NCBI GenBank assembly: GCA_910577525.1
Contig: CAJTLI010000001.1
Location: 62,001 to 126,000 of the forward strand
Direction of reading: 5' to 3'
Length of the DNA stretch: 64,000 bases
Source of the DNA: an uncultured Oscillospiraceae bacterium
GTDB lineage: Bacteria; Bacillota; Clostridia; Oscillospirales; Oscillospiraceae
Position numbers and translations under genes: made by a program. The notes below the pieces were generated by a model. That model ran no database searches, was not told the origin of the DNA, and saw only the letters and a program-made list of their open reading frames with translations. Shown here piece after piece: positions 7,832-15,670 of this stretch; position 1 is the stretch's first letter, and every line of letters starts with the position of its first letter.

Positions 7832-9418
7832 TCAATGCCTCCTTATTTCATTCAGCTCCTTCATTGCATAGGGTATCTGCTCGATCAGGTCGGAGGGGGT
7901 CATGCCGTACTCCCCCTTGTCCTCCGCGGCCAGGTCCCCGGCCCGGCCATGGAGCCACGCCGCCAGCACGGGGGCGCCGGGGAGCCCCTGGACCGCCAGC
8001 GCCCCCATGAGCCCCGCCAGGGCGTCGCCGCTGCCCCCCTTGGCCATGCCGGGGTTGCCGGTGGGGTTGACGGCGCACATGCCGTCCCAGGCGGTGATGG
8101 TGCGGTGCCCCTTGAGGACCAGCGTGCAGTGGTGCCGCTGGGCAAAGCTCCGCGCCGCCCCCAGCCGGCCGGCGATGGGCAGTTCGCAGCCGGACAGCCG
8201 GGCAAACTCCCCGTCGTGGGGGGTGAGGATGGTCAGCCGCCCCTCCCGCTCGTCCAATACATCCATATGCTTGGAAATGATATTTAGACCGTCCGCGTCC
8301 AGAATGACGGGGCAGGCCAGCTCGCGCATCAGCCGGAGCACCAGCCGTTCCGCCCGTTCGCTCTGCCCCAGGCCGGGGCCCATGAGGACCGCGCCGCAGC
8401 CCCTGGCCCGCTCCGCCAGCTCGCCGTCGTCCTGGGGCCAGGGCCAGACCATGGCCTCGCCGCAGCACGCTGCCGCCAGGATGGGGTACACGTCCTCGGG
8501 GACGGCCAGCGTCACCAGCCCCGCGCCGCCCCGGACCGCCGAGCGGGCGCACAGCGCCGCCGCCCCGGTATACCCCCGGCTTCCGGTCAGGAGGAACAGC
8601 CTGCCGAAATCCCCCTTGTGGGCGTCCAGGGGGCGGCGTGGGAGGGAGAGCTCCTCCCGGGCCGCCAGTACGGTCTGGGAGCGGCCGGGGTACAGATCGT
8701 CCGGGATGCCGATGTCCGCCACCACCACCCGGCCGCTGTGCACCGCGCCCTGGCCCACGTAGAGCCCCGGCTTGCCCTGGGAGAAGGTGACGGTCACGTG
8801 GGCCCGCACCGCCATGCCCGCCACATCGCCGGTGTCGGCGTGGACGCCGCTGGGCACGTCGGCGGACACCACCCAGCCCGACGCGGCCATCCGCAGCGCC
8901 GCGGTGGCGGCGTCCAGCCGCAGGGGGCTGTTGAGCCCCACGCCGAACAGGGCGTCAACGGCCACGTCGTAGCCGATATACCGCCCGGCGTCCTCCGGGT
9001 TGAAGTCCTCCAGCGTCCCGCCCGCCTGGGAGAGGCGGCGCTCCATCTCCAGGCAGTCGGCCGTCATTTTGGTCCGGTCCCCCACCAGCACGCACCGCAC
9101 CCGCCAGCCCGCCTCCAGCAGCAGCCGGGCGGCGGCCACCCCGTCCCCGCCGTTGTTGCCGGGGCCGCAGAACACCACGGCGGAGCGCTGGCGCAGGGCC
9201 CAGAACTCCGCCTCGTCCTCGGGGGAGGACATCTGGCCGTCCCGGGTGAACCAGGCCGCGGCGCCGCTCTGGAACCCCGGCCCGGGGATGGGCAGGGAGC
9301 GGATCTCCGCCACCAGGGCCTGGGCGGCGTTTTCCATCAGCTCCACGGAGGGGATTCCCCGCTCCTGGATGGCGCGGCGGTCGGTCTCTCTCATCTGGGC
9401 GGCGGTGTACAGGTTCAT
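7832..9418 (-). CDS. nnrD: Bifunctional NAD(P)H-hydrate epimerase / ADP-dependent dehydratase
   Basis: Repairs hydrated NADH and NADPH. The N-terminal YjeF_N epimerase domain (1-225) carries 'CGPGNNGGDGVAAARLL' and 'VAVDALFGVGLNSP'. The C-terminal ribokinase-like dehydratase domain (240-520) carries 'RLFLLTGSRGYTGAA', 'VLMGPGLGQ', 'LDADGLN' and the ATP-site 'KGGSGDALAGLMGAL'. The 528 residues fit the fused form (about 500). Residues 50-75 hold an insertion after 'SLPIPGPGFQ'. ATG at 9418 follows GGGGGCC and a strong promoter. It heads the operon with the lipoprotein, alr and mazF; in many Firmicutes nnrD also sits beside acpS and alr, but acpS is not here. Confidence 0.93.
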   Translation of the reverse strand: MNLYTAAQMRETDRRAIQERGIPSVELMENAAQALVAEIRSLPIPGPGFQSGAAAWFTRDGQMSSPEDEAEFWALRQRSAVVFCGPGNNGGDGVAAARLLLEAGWRVRCVLVGDRTKMTADCLEMERRLSQAGGTLEDFNPEDAGRYIGYDVAVDALFGVGLNSPLRLDAATAALRMAASGWVVSADVPSGVHADTGDVAGMAVRAHVTVTFSQGKPGLYVGQGAVHSGRVVVADIGIPDDLYPGRSQTVLAAREELSLPRRPLDAHKGDFGRLFLLTGSRGYTGAAALCARSAVRGGAGLVTLAVPEDVYPILAAACCGEAMVWPWPQDDGELAERARGCGAVLMGPGLGQSERAERLVLRLMRELACPVILDADGLNIISKHMDVLDEREGRLTILTPHDGEFARLSGCELPIAGRLGAARSFAQRHHCTLVLKGHRTITAWDGMCAVNPTGNPGMAKGGSGDALAGLMGALAVQGLPGAPVLAAWLHGRAGDLAAEDKGEYGMTPSDLIEQIPYAMKELNEIRRH

Positions 9419-9444
9419 GGGACGGCCCCCTTTCAGTTTTTCAT

Positions 9445-9473
9445 ATTATAACGTTTCCCCTCCCGCATTTCAA
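9445..9473 (-). promoter_or_regulatory. Sigma-A promoter of the nnrD-alr-mazF operon
   Basis: Minus-strand TTGAAA (9473-9468), a 17-base spacer, and TATAAT (9450-9445). It lies 27 bases upstream of the nnrD ATG. Confidence 0.85.
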
Positions 9474-9496
9474 CCGTATTCTGCGCCAGCGCAGAG

Positions 9497-9522
9497 ATTC
9501 TCCCCGCCGGGCGGGGGAGAAT
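9497..9522. other. Hairpin between divergent promoters
   Basis: A perfect inverted repeat, ATTCTCCCCGCC / GGCGGGGGAGAAT-like, lies between the minus-strand nnrD promoter and the plus-strand T-box promoter. No T-run follows. It could be a protein-binding palindrome or a structural separator. Confidence 0.4.
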
Positions 9523-9545
9523 GTCATAAATCAGCGTTTTCCCCC

Positions 9546-9574
9546 TTGCAATTCAGCCGCGGTTATGATATAAA
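9546..9574 (+). promoter_or_regulatory. Promoter of the T-box / pheST transcript
   Basis: TTGCAA (9546-9551) and TATAAA (9569-9574) with a 17-base spacer lie just upstream of the leader RNA. Confidence 0.65.
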
Positions 9575-9575
9575 G

Positions 9576-9815
9576 AGATTCAGTAAATGCGTGGAACGGG
9601 AAAATAGCGGGCTTGCGTATCCAAGAGAGGGGTGGTCACCGGCTGAGAGCCGCCCCGGTATGTGCCGCTTGTTCGCCCGGGAGCGGCCCCCGAGAGGGGG
9701 ACGGTTTGCCGCCGTTAACGGGCCTTGAGCGCGCACAATATGTGCGAATTGCGGGTGGTACCGCGGAAGGTTTGCCTTTCGTCCCCAGGTTTGGGGAGGA
9801 AGGGCTTTTTTATTC
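9576..9815 (+). promoter_or_regulatory. T-box riboswitch (phenylalanine type) with terminator
   Basis: The T-box sequence GGGTGGTACCGCGG (9753-9766) is unmistakable; its TGG-ACC core pairs with the free CCA end of uncharged tRNA. It is followed by the competing terminator (stem about 9773-9806, then TTTTTTT). Upstream are the AGTA-type element (near 9581) and the AGAGAG-GGGTGG segment of Stem I (near 9624-9640). A UUC at 9672-9674 is a candidate phenylalanine specifier, in keeping with the downstream pheST. When tRNA-Phe is uncharged, the antiterminator should form and transcription should continue into the DUF2500 gene, pheS and pheT. Confidence 0.88.
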
Positions 9816-9832
9816 AGAAAGAGAGGGACGCT

Positions 9833-10183
9833 ATGTTTGACCTGATGGATACCCTGTTCCCCGTGATGTTCTTGTCGATCTTTCTCCTGTTCATCGCCTT
9901 TCTTGTGTGGGCGGTCGTGTCTGGTGTCCGCCAGTGGTCTAAAAACAACGCTTCCCCCTGGCTCACGGTGGAGGCGGAGGTGGTGACCAAGCGCACCAGC
10001 GTCCACGGCGGGGGTGAGAACACCCACGCCTCCACCCGGCACTATGCCACCTTCCAGGTGGCCAGCGGCGACCGGCTGGAGCTGCCCGTCTCCGGCCCGG
10101 AATATGGGATGCTGGCGGAGGGGGACTATGGCCGCCTTACCTTCCAGGGCACCCGTTATCTGGGCTTTGAGCGCCAGCGCTAA
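9833..10183 (+). CDS. DUF2500-type membrane-anchored protein
   Basis: 116 residues. One N-terminal transmembrane helix (about 7-31, 'FPVMFLSIFLLFIAFLVWAV') is followed by a short basic stretch and a beta-rich domain: 'LTVEAEVVTKRTSV', 'TRHYATFQVASGDRLEL', 'YGRLTFQGTRYLGFERQ'. This matches the DUF2500 family, small SPFH-free membrane proteins with an Ig-like or OB-like outer domain, of unknown function. ATG at 9833 follows GAGAGGGA. It is the first gene after the T-box and is separated from pheS by 34 bases without a terminator, so it is under tRNA-Phe control. Confidence 0.8.
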   Translation: MFDLMDTLFPVMFLSIFLLFIAFLVWAVVSGVRQWSKNNASPWLTVEAEVVTKRTSVHGGGENTHASTRHYATFQVASGDRLELPVSGPEYGMLAEGDYGRLTFQGTRYLGFERQR

Positions 10184-10217
10184 ACACATGACAACCAATT
10201 GATAAGGAGTATATGCC

Positions 10218-11243
10218 ATGAAAGAACAGTTAGCAAAAATCCGCGCCGAGGCGCTCTCCGCCTTCGAGAATGTCCGCGACGCCGCCGCTCTGGACGAGCT
10301 GCGGGTGCGTTACCTGGGCAAGAAGGGGGAGCTGACGGCGGTGCTCAAGCAGATGGGCCGTCTGTCCGCGGAGGAGCGCCCCGCCATGGGCCAGCTGGCC
10401 AACGAGGTCCGGGCCGCCTTGGAAAACGCCCTGGACACCGCCTCCAAGAAGATGGAGGAGGCCGCCCTGTCCGCGAAGCTGAAGGCGGAGACGGTGGACG
10501 TGACCATCCCCGGCAGGCAGGTGCAGGTGGGCCGCCGCCACCCCATGAACACCGCCCTGGACGAGATGAAAGAGATCTTCACCGGCATGGGCTTCACCGT
10601 GCTGGACGGCCCGGAGATCGAGCTCAGTGAGCTGAATTTCGACCGGCTCAACGCCGGGGAGGGCCACCCCAGCCGGGACTGGTCGGACACCTTCTATTTC
10701 GACACGGACGAGCGGGTGATGCTGAGAAGTCAGACCTCCCCCATGCAGGTGCGGGCCATGGACACCCTGCCCCTGCCCATCCGGATGATCGCCCCCGGCC
10801 GGGTGTACCGCAAGGACGAGGTGGACGCCACCCACTCCCCCATGTTCCACCAGGTGGAGGGTATGGTCATCGACAAGGGCGTGACCATGGCGGATTTGAA
10901 GGGCACCCTGGCCACCGTGGCCCAGCGGCTGTACGGCCCGGACACCAAGACCCGCTTCCGCCCCCACCACTTTCCCTTCACCGAGCCCTCCTGCGAGATG
11001 GACGTACAGTGCCACAAGTGCGGCGGCGCGGGCTGCCCCACCTGCAAGGGGGAGGGTTGGATCGAGCTGCTGGGCGCGGGGATGATCCACCCCCGGGTGC
11101 TGGAGATGGCGGGCATCGACCCCAATGAGTGGTCGGGCTGGGCCTTCGGCTTCGGCCTGGACCGGCTGGCCATGCTGCGCTACAAGATCGATGACGTACG
11201 GCTCATCTTCGAGAACGACGTGCGGTTCCTGGAGCAGTTTTAA
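10218..11243 (+). CDS. pheS: Phenylalanine--tRNA ligase alpha subunit
   Basis: Catalytic class II subunit that makes Phe-tRNA in an alpha2-beta2 tetramer with PheT. It has the N-terminal coiled coil (1-85), class II motif 1 around 'GRRHPMNTALDEMKEIFTGMG' (start of catalytic domain), motif 2 'MIAPGRVYRKDEVDATHSPM' and motif 3 'WAFGFGLDRLAMLRYKIDD' near the C-terminus. A Cys pair region 'CHKCGGAGCPTCKGEGW' (near 260-277) looks like a rubredoxin-type zinc knuckle, which is common in Firmicutes PheS. The length, 341, is normal. ATG at 10218 follows AAGGAG by 8 bases. Confidence 0.97.
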   Translation: MKEQLAKIRAEALSAFENVRDAAALDELRVRYLGKKGELTAVLKQMGRLSAEERPAMGQLANEVRAALENALDTASKKMEEAALSAKLKAETVDVTIPGRQVQVGRRHPMNTALDEMKEIFTGMGFTVLDGPEIELSELNFDRLNAGEGHPSRDWSDTFYFDTDERVMLRSQTSPMQVRAMDTLPLPIRMIAPGRVYRKDEVDATHSPMFHQVEGMVIDKGVTMADLKGTLATVAQRLYGPDTKTRFRPHHFPFTEPSCEMDVQCHKCGGAGCPTCKGEGWIELLGAGMIHPRVLEMAGIDPNEWSGWAFGFGLDRLAMLRYKIDDVRLIFENDVRFLEQF

Positions 11244-11245
11244 TG

Positions 11246-11330
11246 TGTAGGGGCGGATATTATCCGCCCGTCCTGATGAGACCCCGATATTTTCCGTGGG
11301 GGCGGATGATATCCGTCCCTACAAAAAGAA
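11246..11330. repeat. Palindromic REP-like repeats between pheS and pheT
   Basis: Two related palindromes stand face to face: GTAGGGGCGGATATTATCCG (from about 11249) and GGGGCGGATGATATCCGTCC then CTACA (about 11300-11325). Each half can fold alone and the two GTAGGGGCGGAT / ATCCGTCCCTAC ends can also pair with each other. The same motif is at 55503-55534. Confidence 0.75.
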
Positions 11331-11343
11331 AGGATTTTTATAT

Positions 11344-14067
11344 ATGAATCTATCCCGGAAATGGTTAAATGAATTCGTTCAAATAGATGCCAGCGACAAG
11401 ACCTTTGCCGAGGCCATGACCCTGTCCGGCTCCAAGGTGGAGACGACCACCGACCTGGGCGCGGAGATTAAAAACGTGGTGGTGGGCCGCATCCTGTCCA
11501 TGGAGCGCCACCCGGACTCCGACCACATGTGGGTGTGCCGGCTGGACGTGGGCCAGCACGAGCCCGTCCAGATCGTCACCGGGGCCTGGAACATCCACGA
11601 GGGCGACCTGGTCCCCGTGGCCCTGCACAATGCCTGCCTCCCCGGCGGGAAAAAGATCACCCGCGGCAAGCTGCGGGGCGTGCTGTCCAACGGGATGCTG
11701 TGCTCCCTGGCCGAGCTGGGCCTGGACGAGCGGGATTTTCCCTACGCCGTGATCACCGCCGCCGCTCTGCTGAATGACTACAAGCCCATCGATCCGGACA
11801 AGCCCTCCATCCCGGCGGGCATCCAGCCGGGGCACAAGATCTTTGGTCCGGTGGTGGCGGCTCAGGTAGAGGCGGTGAAGGCGGCCGGGATCCCGGGCGC
11901 GTGGACCTGCAATCTCTCCTATGCGGAGCAGGACGGCCCCACCGCTGCTGTTGTCACCACAAGCTGTCAGAATCTCCACAGCGGCGACCTGGTGGCCTAC
12001 AACACCAAAACCGGCGCCATCTGCACTCTAGCCGGCCTCCACGCCGAACAGCGGGAGTTCCCCCACTGCATCCCCGACGGCATCTTCGTCCTCCAGGAGG
12101 ACTGCCAGCCCGGGGACGACATCAAGCCCGTCACCGGTCTGGACGACCACGTGGTAGAGTTTGAGATCACCCCCAACCGCCCGGACTGCCTGTCGGTGAT
12201 CGGTCTGGTCCGGGAGGTGTCCGCCACCTTCGACGTGCCCTATGACCTTCACGAGCCGGTGGTGAAGGGGGGCGGTCCCGGCGTGCTCCCCGAGCTGCTG
12301 GACGTGGAGACCCCCGCCGCGGACCTGGTGCCCCGGTACACCGCCCGGATGGTGCGCAATGTGAAAATCGCGCCCTCCCCCAAGTGGATGCGGGAGCGGC
12401 TGCGGGCCATGGGCGTGCGGCCCATCAACAACATCGTGGACATCACCAACTATGTCATGCTGGAGTACGGCCAGCCCATGCACGCCTTCGATTACCGCTA
12501 TGTCAACGGCGGAAAGATCATCGTCCGCCGGGCGGAGGAGGGGGAGAAGCTCACCACCCTGGACGGCAAGGAGCACGCCCTCACCGCAAATCATCTGGTC
12601 ATCGCCGACGAGGGCCGGGCCGTGGGCCTTGCGGGCATCATGGGCGGGCTGAACTCCGAGATCACAGCCGACACCGCCGATGTGGTGTTCGAGTCCGCCT
12701 GCTTCGACGGCACCTGCATCCGCAAGGGGGCCCTGGCCCTGGGTATGCGCACCGAGGCGTCCGCCAAGTTCGAGAAGGGGCTGGACCCCATGAACACCCT
12801 GCCCGCCGTCAACCGGGCCTGCGAGCTGGTGGAGCTTTTGGGCGCGGGCGAGGTGGTGGACGGCGTCATCGACATCCTCAACAACGTCCCCCAGCCCTGG
12901 ACCGTCACCATGGACCCGGAGAAGGTCAACGCCCTGCTGGGCACCGGCATTGAGCCGGTGGACATGTACTGCCTGCTGGAGCGGGTGAATATCCGCACCA
13001 GGGAGAAAAACTTCCCCAACGGCCCCGCCGAGGTGGTGATCCCGTCTTATCGCGGCGACGTGCGCCGTCTGGCCGACCTGGCGGAGGAGGTGGCCCGGTT
13101 CTACGGCTATAACAACATCCCCGCCACCCTCATGCGGGGCCAGACCACCCAGGGGGGCTACTCCCGGCCGCAGAAGCTGGAGAACAAGCTGGGGAGCCTG
13201 TGCCGCACCTGCGGCTACAGCGAGATCATCACCTATTCCTTCATCAGCCCCACGGCCTATGACAAGATTTTGTGGGGCAAGAATGATTTCCACCGAAAAT
13301 CCTTCAAGATTCTGAACCCCCTGGGGGAGGACACCTCCATCATGCGCACCACCACCCTGCCCTCCATGCTGGAGGTGCTGGGCCGGAACTGGAACAACCG
13401 CAACAAGTCCGCGTGGCTGTATGAGCTGGGCCGCATCTATATGCCCGGGGGGGACGACGGCCTGGCCATGGAGGCCCAGATTCTGACCCTGGGGGCCTAC
13501 GGAAACGGCATGGATTTCTTCACCATGAAGGGGGCCGTGGAGGCGCTGCTGAGGGGCATCCGGGCGAAGGAGATCCATTTTGAGCCCTGCGCCGAGGACG
13601 CCAGCTATCACCCCGGCCGCTGCGCCTACGTCTACAGCGGAAGCGATATCGTGGGTGTGTTCGGCCAGATTCACCCCCTGGCCGCCCGGAATTTCGGGAT
13701 GGACGGGGAGCTGTACTGCGCGGAGCTCAGCTTTGACGAGCTGCTGCTGGCCCAGGGGGCGGACCCGGAGTACGCGCCGCTGCCCAAGTTCCCCGCCGTC
13801 ACCCGGGACATCGCCGTGGTGTGCGGCGAGGCGGTCACGGTGGGGGCGCTGGAGAGCGCCATCCGCCGGGGGGCCAAGGGCCTGCTGAAGGAGGTCTCCC
13901 TCTTCGACATCTACCGGGGAAAGAACCTGGGTGAGGAGAAGAAGTCGGTGGCCTTCAACCTGGTGCTCCGGGCGGATGACCGCTCCCTCACCGGCGAGGA
14001 GGCGGACGAGGATGTGAAATCTATTCTGGAGACGCTGGAGAAGGAGTGCGGCGCGGTGCGGCGCTGA
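11344..14067 (+). CDS. pheT: Phenylalanine--tRNA ligase beta subunit, with internal insertion
   Basis: Editing and tRNA-binding partner of PheS. Domains in order: N-terminal region, OB-fold tRNA-binding domain from about residue 40, B3/B4 editing domain (about 300-480), B5 (about 495-565), catalytic-like core, and the C-terminal FDX-anticodon-binding fold ('PKFPAVTRDIAVVC'). At 907 residues it exceeds the usual 800 by about 105. The excess falls between 'LGLDERDFPYA' (residue 134) and 'EFPHCIPDGIFVLQED' (residue 240), inside the OB domain, where normal PheT runs straight on. ATG at 11344 follows AAAGAAAGGA. Translated just after the REP-like palindromes. Confidence 0.95.
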   Translation: MNLSRKWLNEFVQIDASDKTFAEAMTLSGSKVETTTDLGAEIKNVVVGRILSMERHPDSDHMWVCRLDVGQHEPVQIVTGAWNIHEGDLVPVALHNACLPGGKKITRGKLRGVLSNGMLCSLAELGLDERDFPYAVITAAALLNDYKPIDPDKPSIPAGIQPGHKIFGPVVAAQVEAVKAAGIPGAWTCNLSYAEQDGPTAAVVTTSCQNLHSGDLVAYNTKTGAICTLAGLHAEQREFPHCIPDGIFVLQEDCQPGDDIKPVTGLDDHVVEFEITPNRPDCLSVIGLVREVSATFDVPYDLHEPVVKGGGPGVLPELLDVETPAADLVPRYTARMVRNVKIAPSPKWMRERLRAMGVRPINNIVDITNYVMLEYGQPMHAFDYRYVNGGKIIVRRAEEGEKLTTLDGKEHALTANHLVIADEGRAVGLAGIMGGLNSEITADTADVVFESACFDGTCIRKGALALGMRTEASAKFEKGLDPMNTLPAVNRACELVELLGAGEVVDGVIDILNNVPQPWTVTMDPEKVNALLGTGIEPVDMYCLLERVNIRTREKNFPNGPAEVVIPSYRGDVRRLADLAEEVARFYGYNNIPATLMRGQTTQGGYSRPQKLENKLGSLCRTCGYSEIITYSFISPTAYDKILWGKNDFHRKSFKILNPLGEDTSIMRTTTLPSMLEVLGRNWNNRNKSAWLYELGRIYMPGGDDGLAMEAQILTLGAYGNGMDFFTMKGAVEALLRGIRAKEIHFEPCAEDASYHPGRCAYVYSGSDIVGVFGQIHPLAARNFGMDGELYCAELSFDELLLAQGADPEYAPLPKFPAVTRDIAVVCGEAVTVGALESAIRRGAKGLLKEVSLFDIYRGKNLGEEKKSVAFNLVLRADDRSLTGEEADEDVKSILETLEKECGAVRR
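14001..14031. repeat. 31-bp direct repeat, copy inside pheT
   Basis: Bases 14001-14031, near the 3' end of pheT, recur exactly at 14218-14248, outside the gene. The outer copy is followed at once by TGTCAGCGCCAG, which resembles an IS21-family terminus. Confidence 0.85.
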
Positions 14068-14217
14068 CGGCGGTTCCGCCTCCCCGGCTCCGCGCAGCGG
14101 GGCCGCCGGCCGGGCCGTAAATTCGGAGCGCAGCGGAGAATTTCTGCAGGGCGAATTCATTTCGCCCGAGGATTGGAATGCCCAGGGTTCCCGGCGAATG
14201 CCCGCATTCGCCGGGGC

Positions 14218-14248
14218 GGCGGACGAGGATGTGAAATCTATTCTGGAG
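14218..14248. repeat. 31-bp direct repeat, copy after pheT
   Basis: Exact copy of 14001-14031. It marks the left edge of the insertion-sequence scar. In its frame it would restore a PheT end that stops after four more codons, so it may be the remnant of the ancestral pheT tail. Confidence 0.8.
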
Positions 14249-14745
14249 TGTCAGCGCCAGTGATAAAATGAAAGAAGACGCCGAGGAAAAAATGTAGTTT
14301 TGCGGCGAAGGAGGCGAAAAAAGATAGACTCCCAATAGGGCAAAAAAGAGCCCGGAAAGGGAGTCGGAAGATGAGAGGAGAAGTATGGATGGACCTAGGT
14401 CGTGATCATCAAAGGGGGCTGAACTATGTGAAGCTGGGAAAGAAGTGCCACATGGACCCGAGGACAGCGAAGCGGTACGCGCAGTCGCCGGAGAAGCCGG
14501 AGTACACACTGAGCGAACCCAAGCCCACAAAGATGGATGGACATCCAGGGCGCGAACTTATTCTTCCAGCTCATTGCCAGGCGGTATGAGAAGACGTCTA
14601 CCGTCTTTACCTCCAACAAGACCTTCTCCCAGTGGAACGAGGTCTTTGCCGACGTCACCATCGCCTCCGCTATGAGCACCAACAGAATATCAAAAGAAAA
14701 AACGGGTAAAAATGCTAAAACGGAAGCCAAAGCACCCCCATAGGC
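14249..14745 (+). pseudogene. IS21-family remnant: istA start fused to istB end
   Basis: TGTCAGCGCCAG at 14249 resembles an IS21 terminus. From 14371 the frame reads an IstA N-terminus ('DHQRGLNYVKLGKKCHMDPR', then 'TAKRYAQSPEKPEYTL'), the helix-turn-helix of the IS21 transposase. After a frame change at about 14530 it reads the C-terminal part of the IstB ATPase ('GANLFFQLIARRYEKTSTVF', 'TSNKTFSQWNEVFADVTIAS'). The whole middle, with the IstA DDE core and the IstB Walker motifs, is gone, so this is an internally deleted, inactive element. Confidence 0.8.
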
Positions 14746-15185
14746 GGGTAAGCCGGACAGACCCGGACGCCGGCTGGCTCAATCGCGCCAATAAGCCTCA
14801 CGGGATGTACTACCTGAGCCACCAGACCCTGGACGCAGACCATGGCATTATCCTGGACGTGACGGTGACGGCAGGGGACGCCAGCGACAAAACACCGTAT
14901 CTGGGACAGAGAGAACGAGTCCCACCCGGGCGTAGAATTCCGCAGGGAGCACTTCCAGTATCATCAAGACAGCGATTGCTTCCGCTGCCCCAATGGAAAA
15001 GCGCTTACCCTGACCAGGGTGAGCAGGAGCGCGGGCAGCGGCCTGCACTGGGTCTATAGCGCCCGGCAGTCTGACTGCCAGGGGTGTCCGATGAAGGAAC
15101 GGTGCCTGAACAAGAGCCTGAAGGATAAGGCCAGACGACGGCTGGCAAAGCCGCTCCATACGCCCCTTCTTTCAGTAACCGGACA
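14740..15185 (+). pseudogene. IS1182-type DDE transposase remnant, frameshifted
   Basis: The first frame reads 'RTDPDAGWLNRANKPHGMYY' and 'LSHQTLDADHGIILDVTV', the DDE-domain segment of IS1182-like transposases (typically TDPDA-x-x-x-N and H-x-x-x-D-x-x-HGII). After about 14900 the reading moves to another frame: 'VEFRREHFQYHQDSDCFRCP' and then 'CQGCPMKERCLNKS', the zinc-knuckle region of the same family. The N-terminus and the C-terminal end are missing. Inactive. Confidence 0.8.
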
Positions 15186-15236
15186 TGAAAAAACGCCGCA
15201 GATTATGAACACCACGGCGCTCAGCGGAGCGCAGAA

Positions 15237-15270
15237 AACGGGCGGCGCCTTGCGGCGCCGCCCGTTTTTT
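15237..15270. terminator. Bidirectional terminator
   Basis: A 12-bp perfect GC stem (ACGGGCGGCGCC / GGCGCCGCCCGT) with a 4-base loop, T6 on the plus side and TTTT on the minus side. It ends the minus-strand rpsF-ssb-rpsR operon and any plus-strand transcript from the transposase scar. Confidence 0.85.
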
Positions 15271-15392
15271 GTGCTGTTGTTTGCCTGACTGCGCCGCCCC
15301 GCTCTCCGCTGCCCCAAAAACATTCCATTTTGCTGGGGCTTTCCATGTTTTCTTACAGCGGCGCTTTCGAGCCGGAGGCGTTTTTTGTCCTG

Positions 15393-15635
15393 TCAGTCGG
15401 TCACGTAGGGCAACAGGGCCACGTGACGGGCGCGCTTGATGGCGTCGGTCAGCTGGCGCTGGTGCATGGCGCAGGTTCCGGTGGTGCGGCGGGGCAGAAT
15501 CTTGGAGCGCTCGGACAGATAGCGCTTCAGCTTCTGGGCGTCCTTGTAGTCGATCTGTTCCACCTTGTCAACGCAGAACGCGCACACCTTACGGCGCTTG
15601 CGGTTGCCGCGGGGCTTCACATTATCCATAGCCAT
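15393..15635 (-). CDS. rpsR: 30S ribosomal protein S18
   Basis: 80 residues, basic, with the S18 signature from 'YKDAQKLKRYLSERSKILPR' to 'RTTGTCAMHQRQLTDAIKRA' and 'RHVALLPY'. The N-terminal 'RKVCAFC' with a further cysteine is the zinc-binding form of S18. It binds S6 on the 30S platform. Last gene of the rpsF-ssb-rpsR operon, 35 bases after ssb. The initiator may be the first or second Met. Confidence 0.97.
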   Translation of the reverse strand: MAMDNVKPRGNRKRRKVCAFCVDKVEQIDYKDAQKLKRYLSERSKILPRRTTGTCAMHQRQLTDAIKRARHVALLPYVTD

Positions 15636-15670
15636 ATTGGCAGACCTCCTTATATTGAGATGGCCCTTTC

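Noticed and set aside
12028..14160. 710-codon open frame opposite pheT
   Set aside because: Antisense to pheT, His/Gln/Gly-rich, no ribosome site and no motif.
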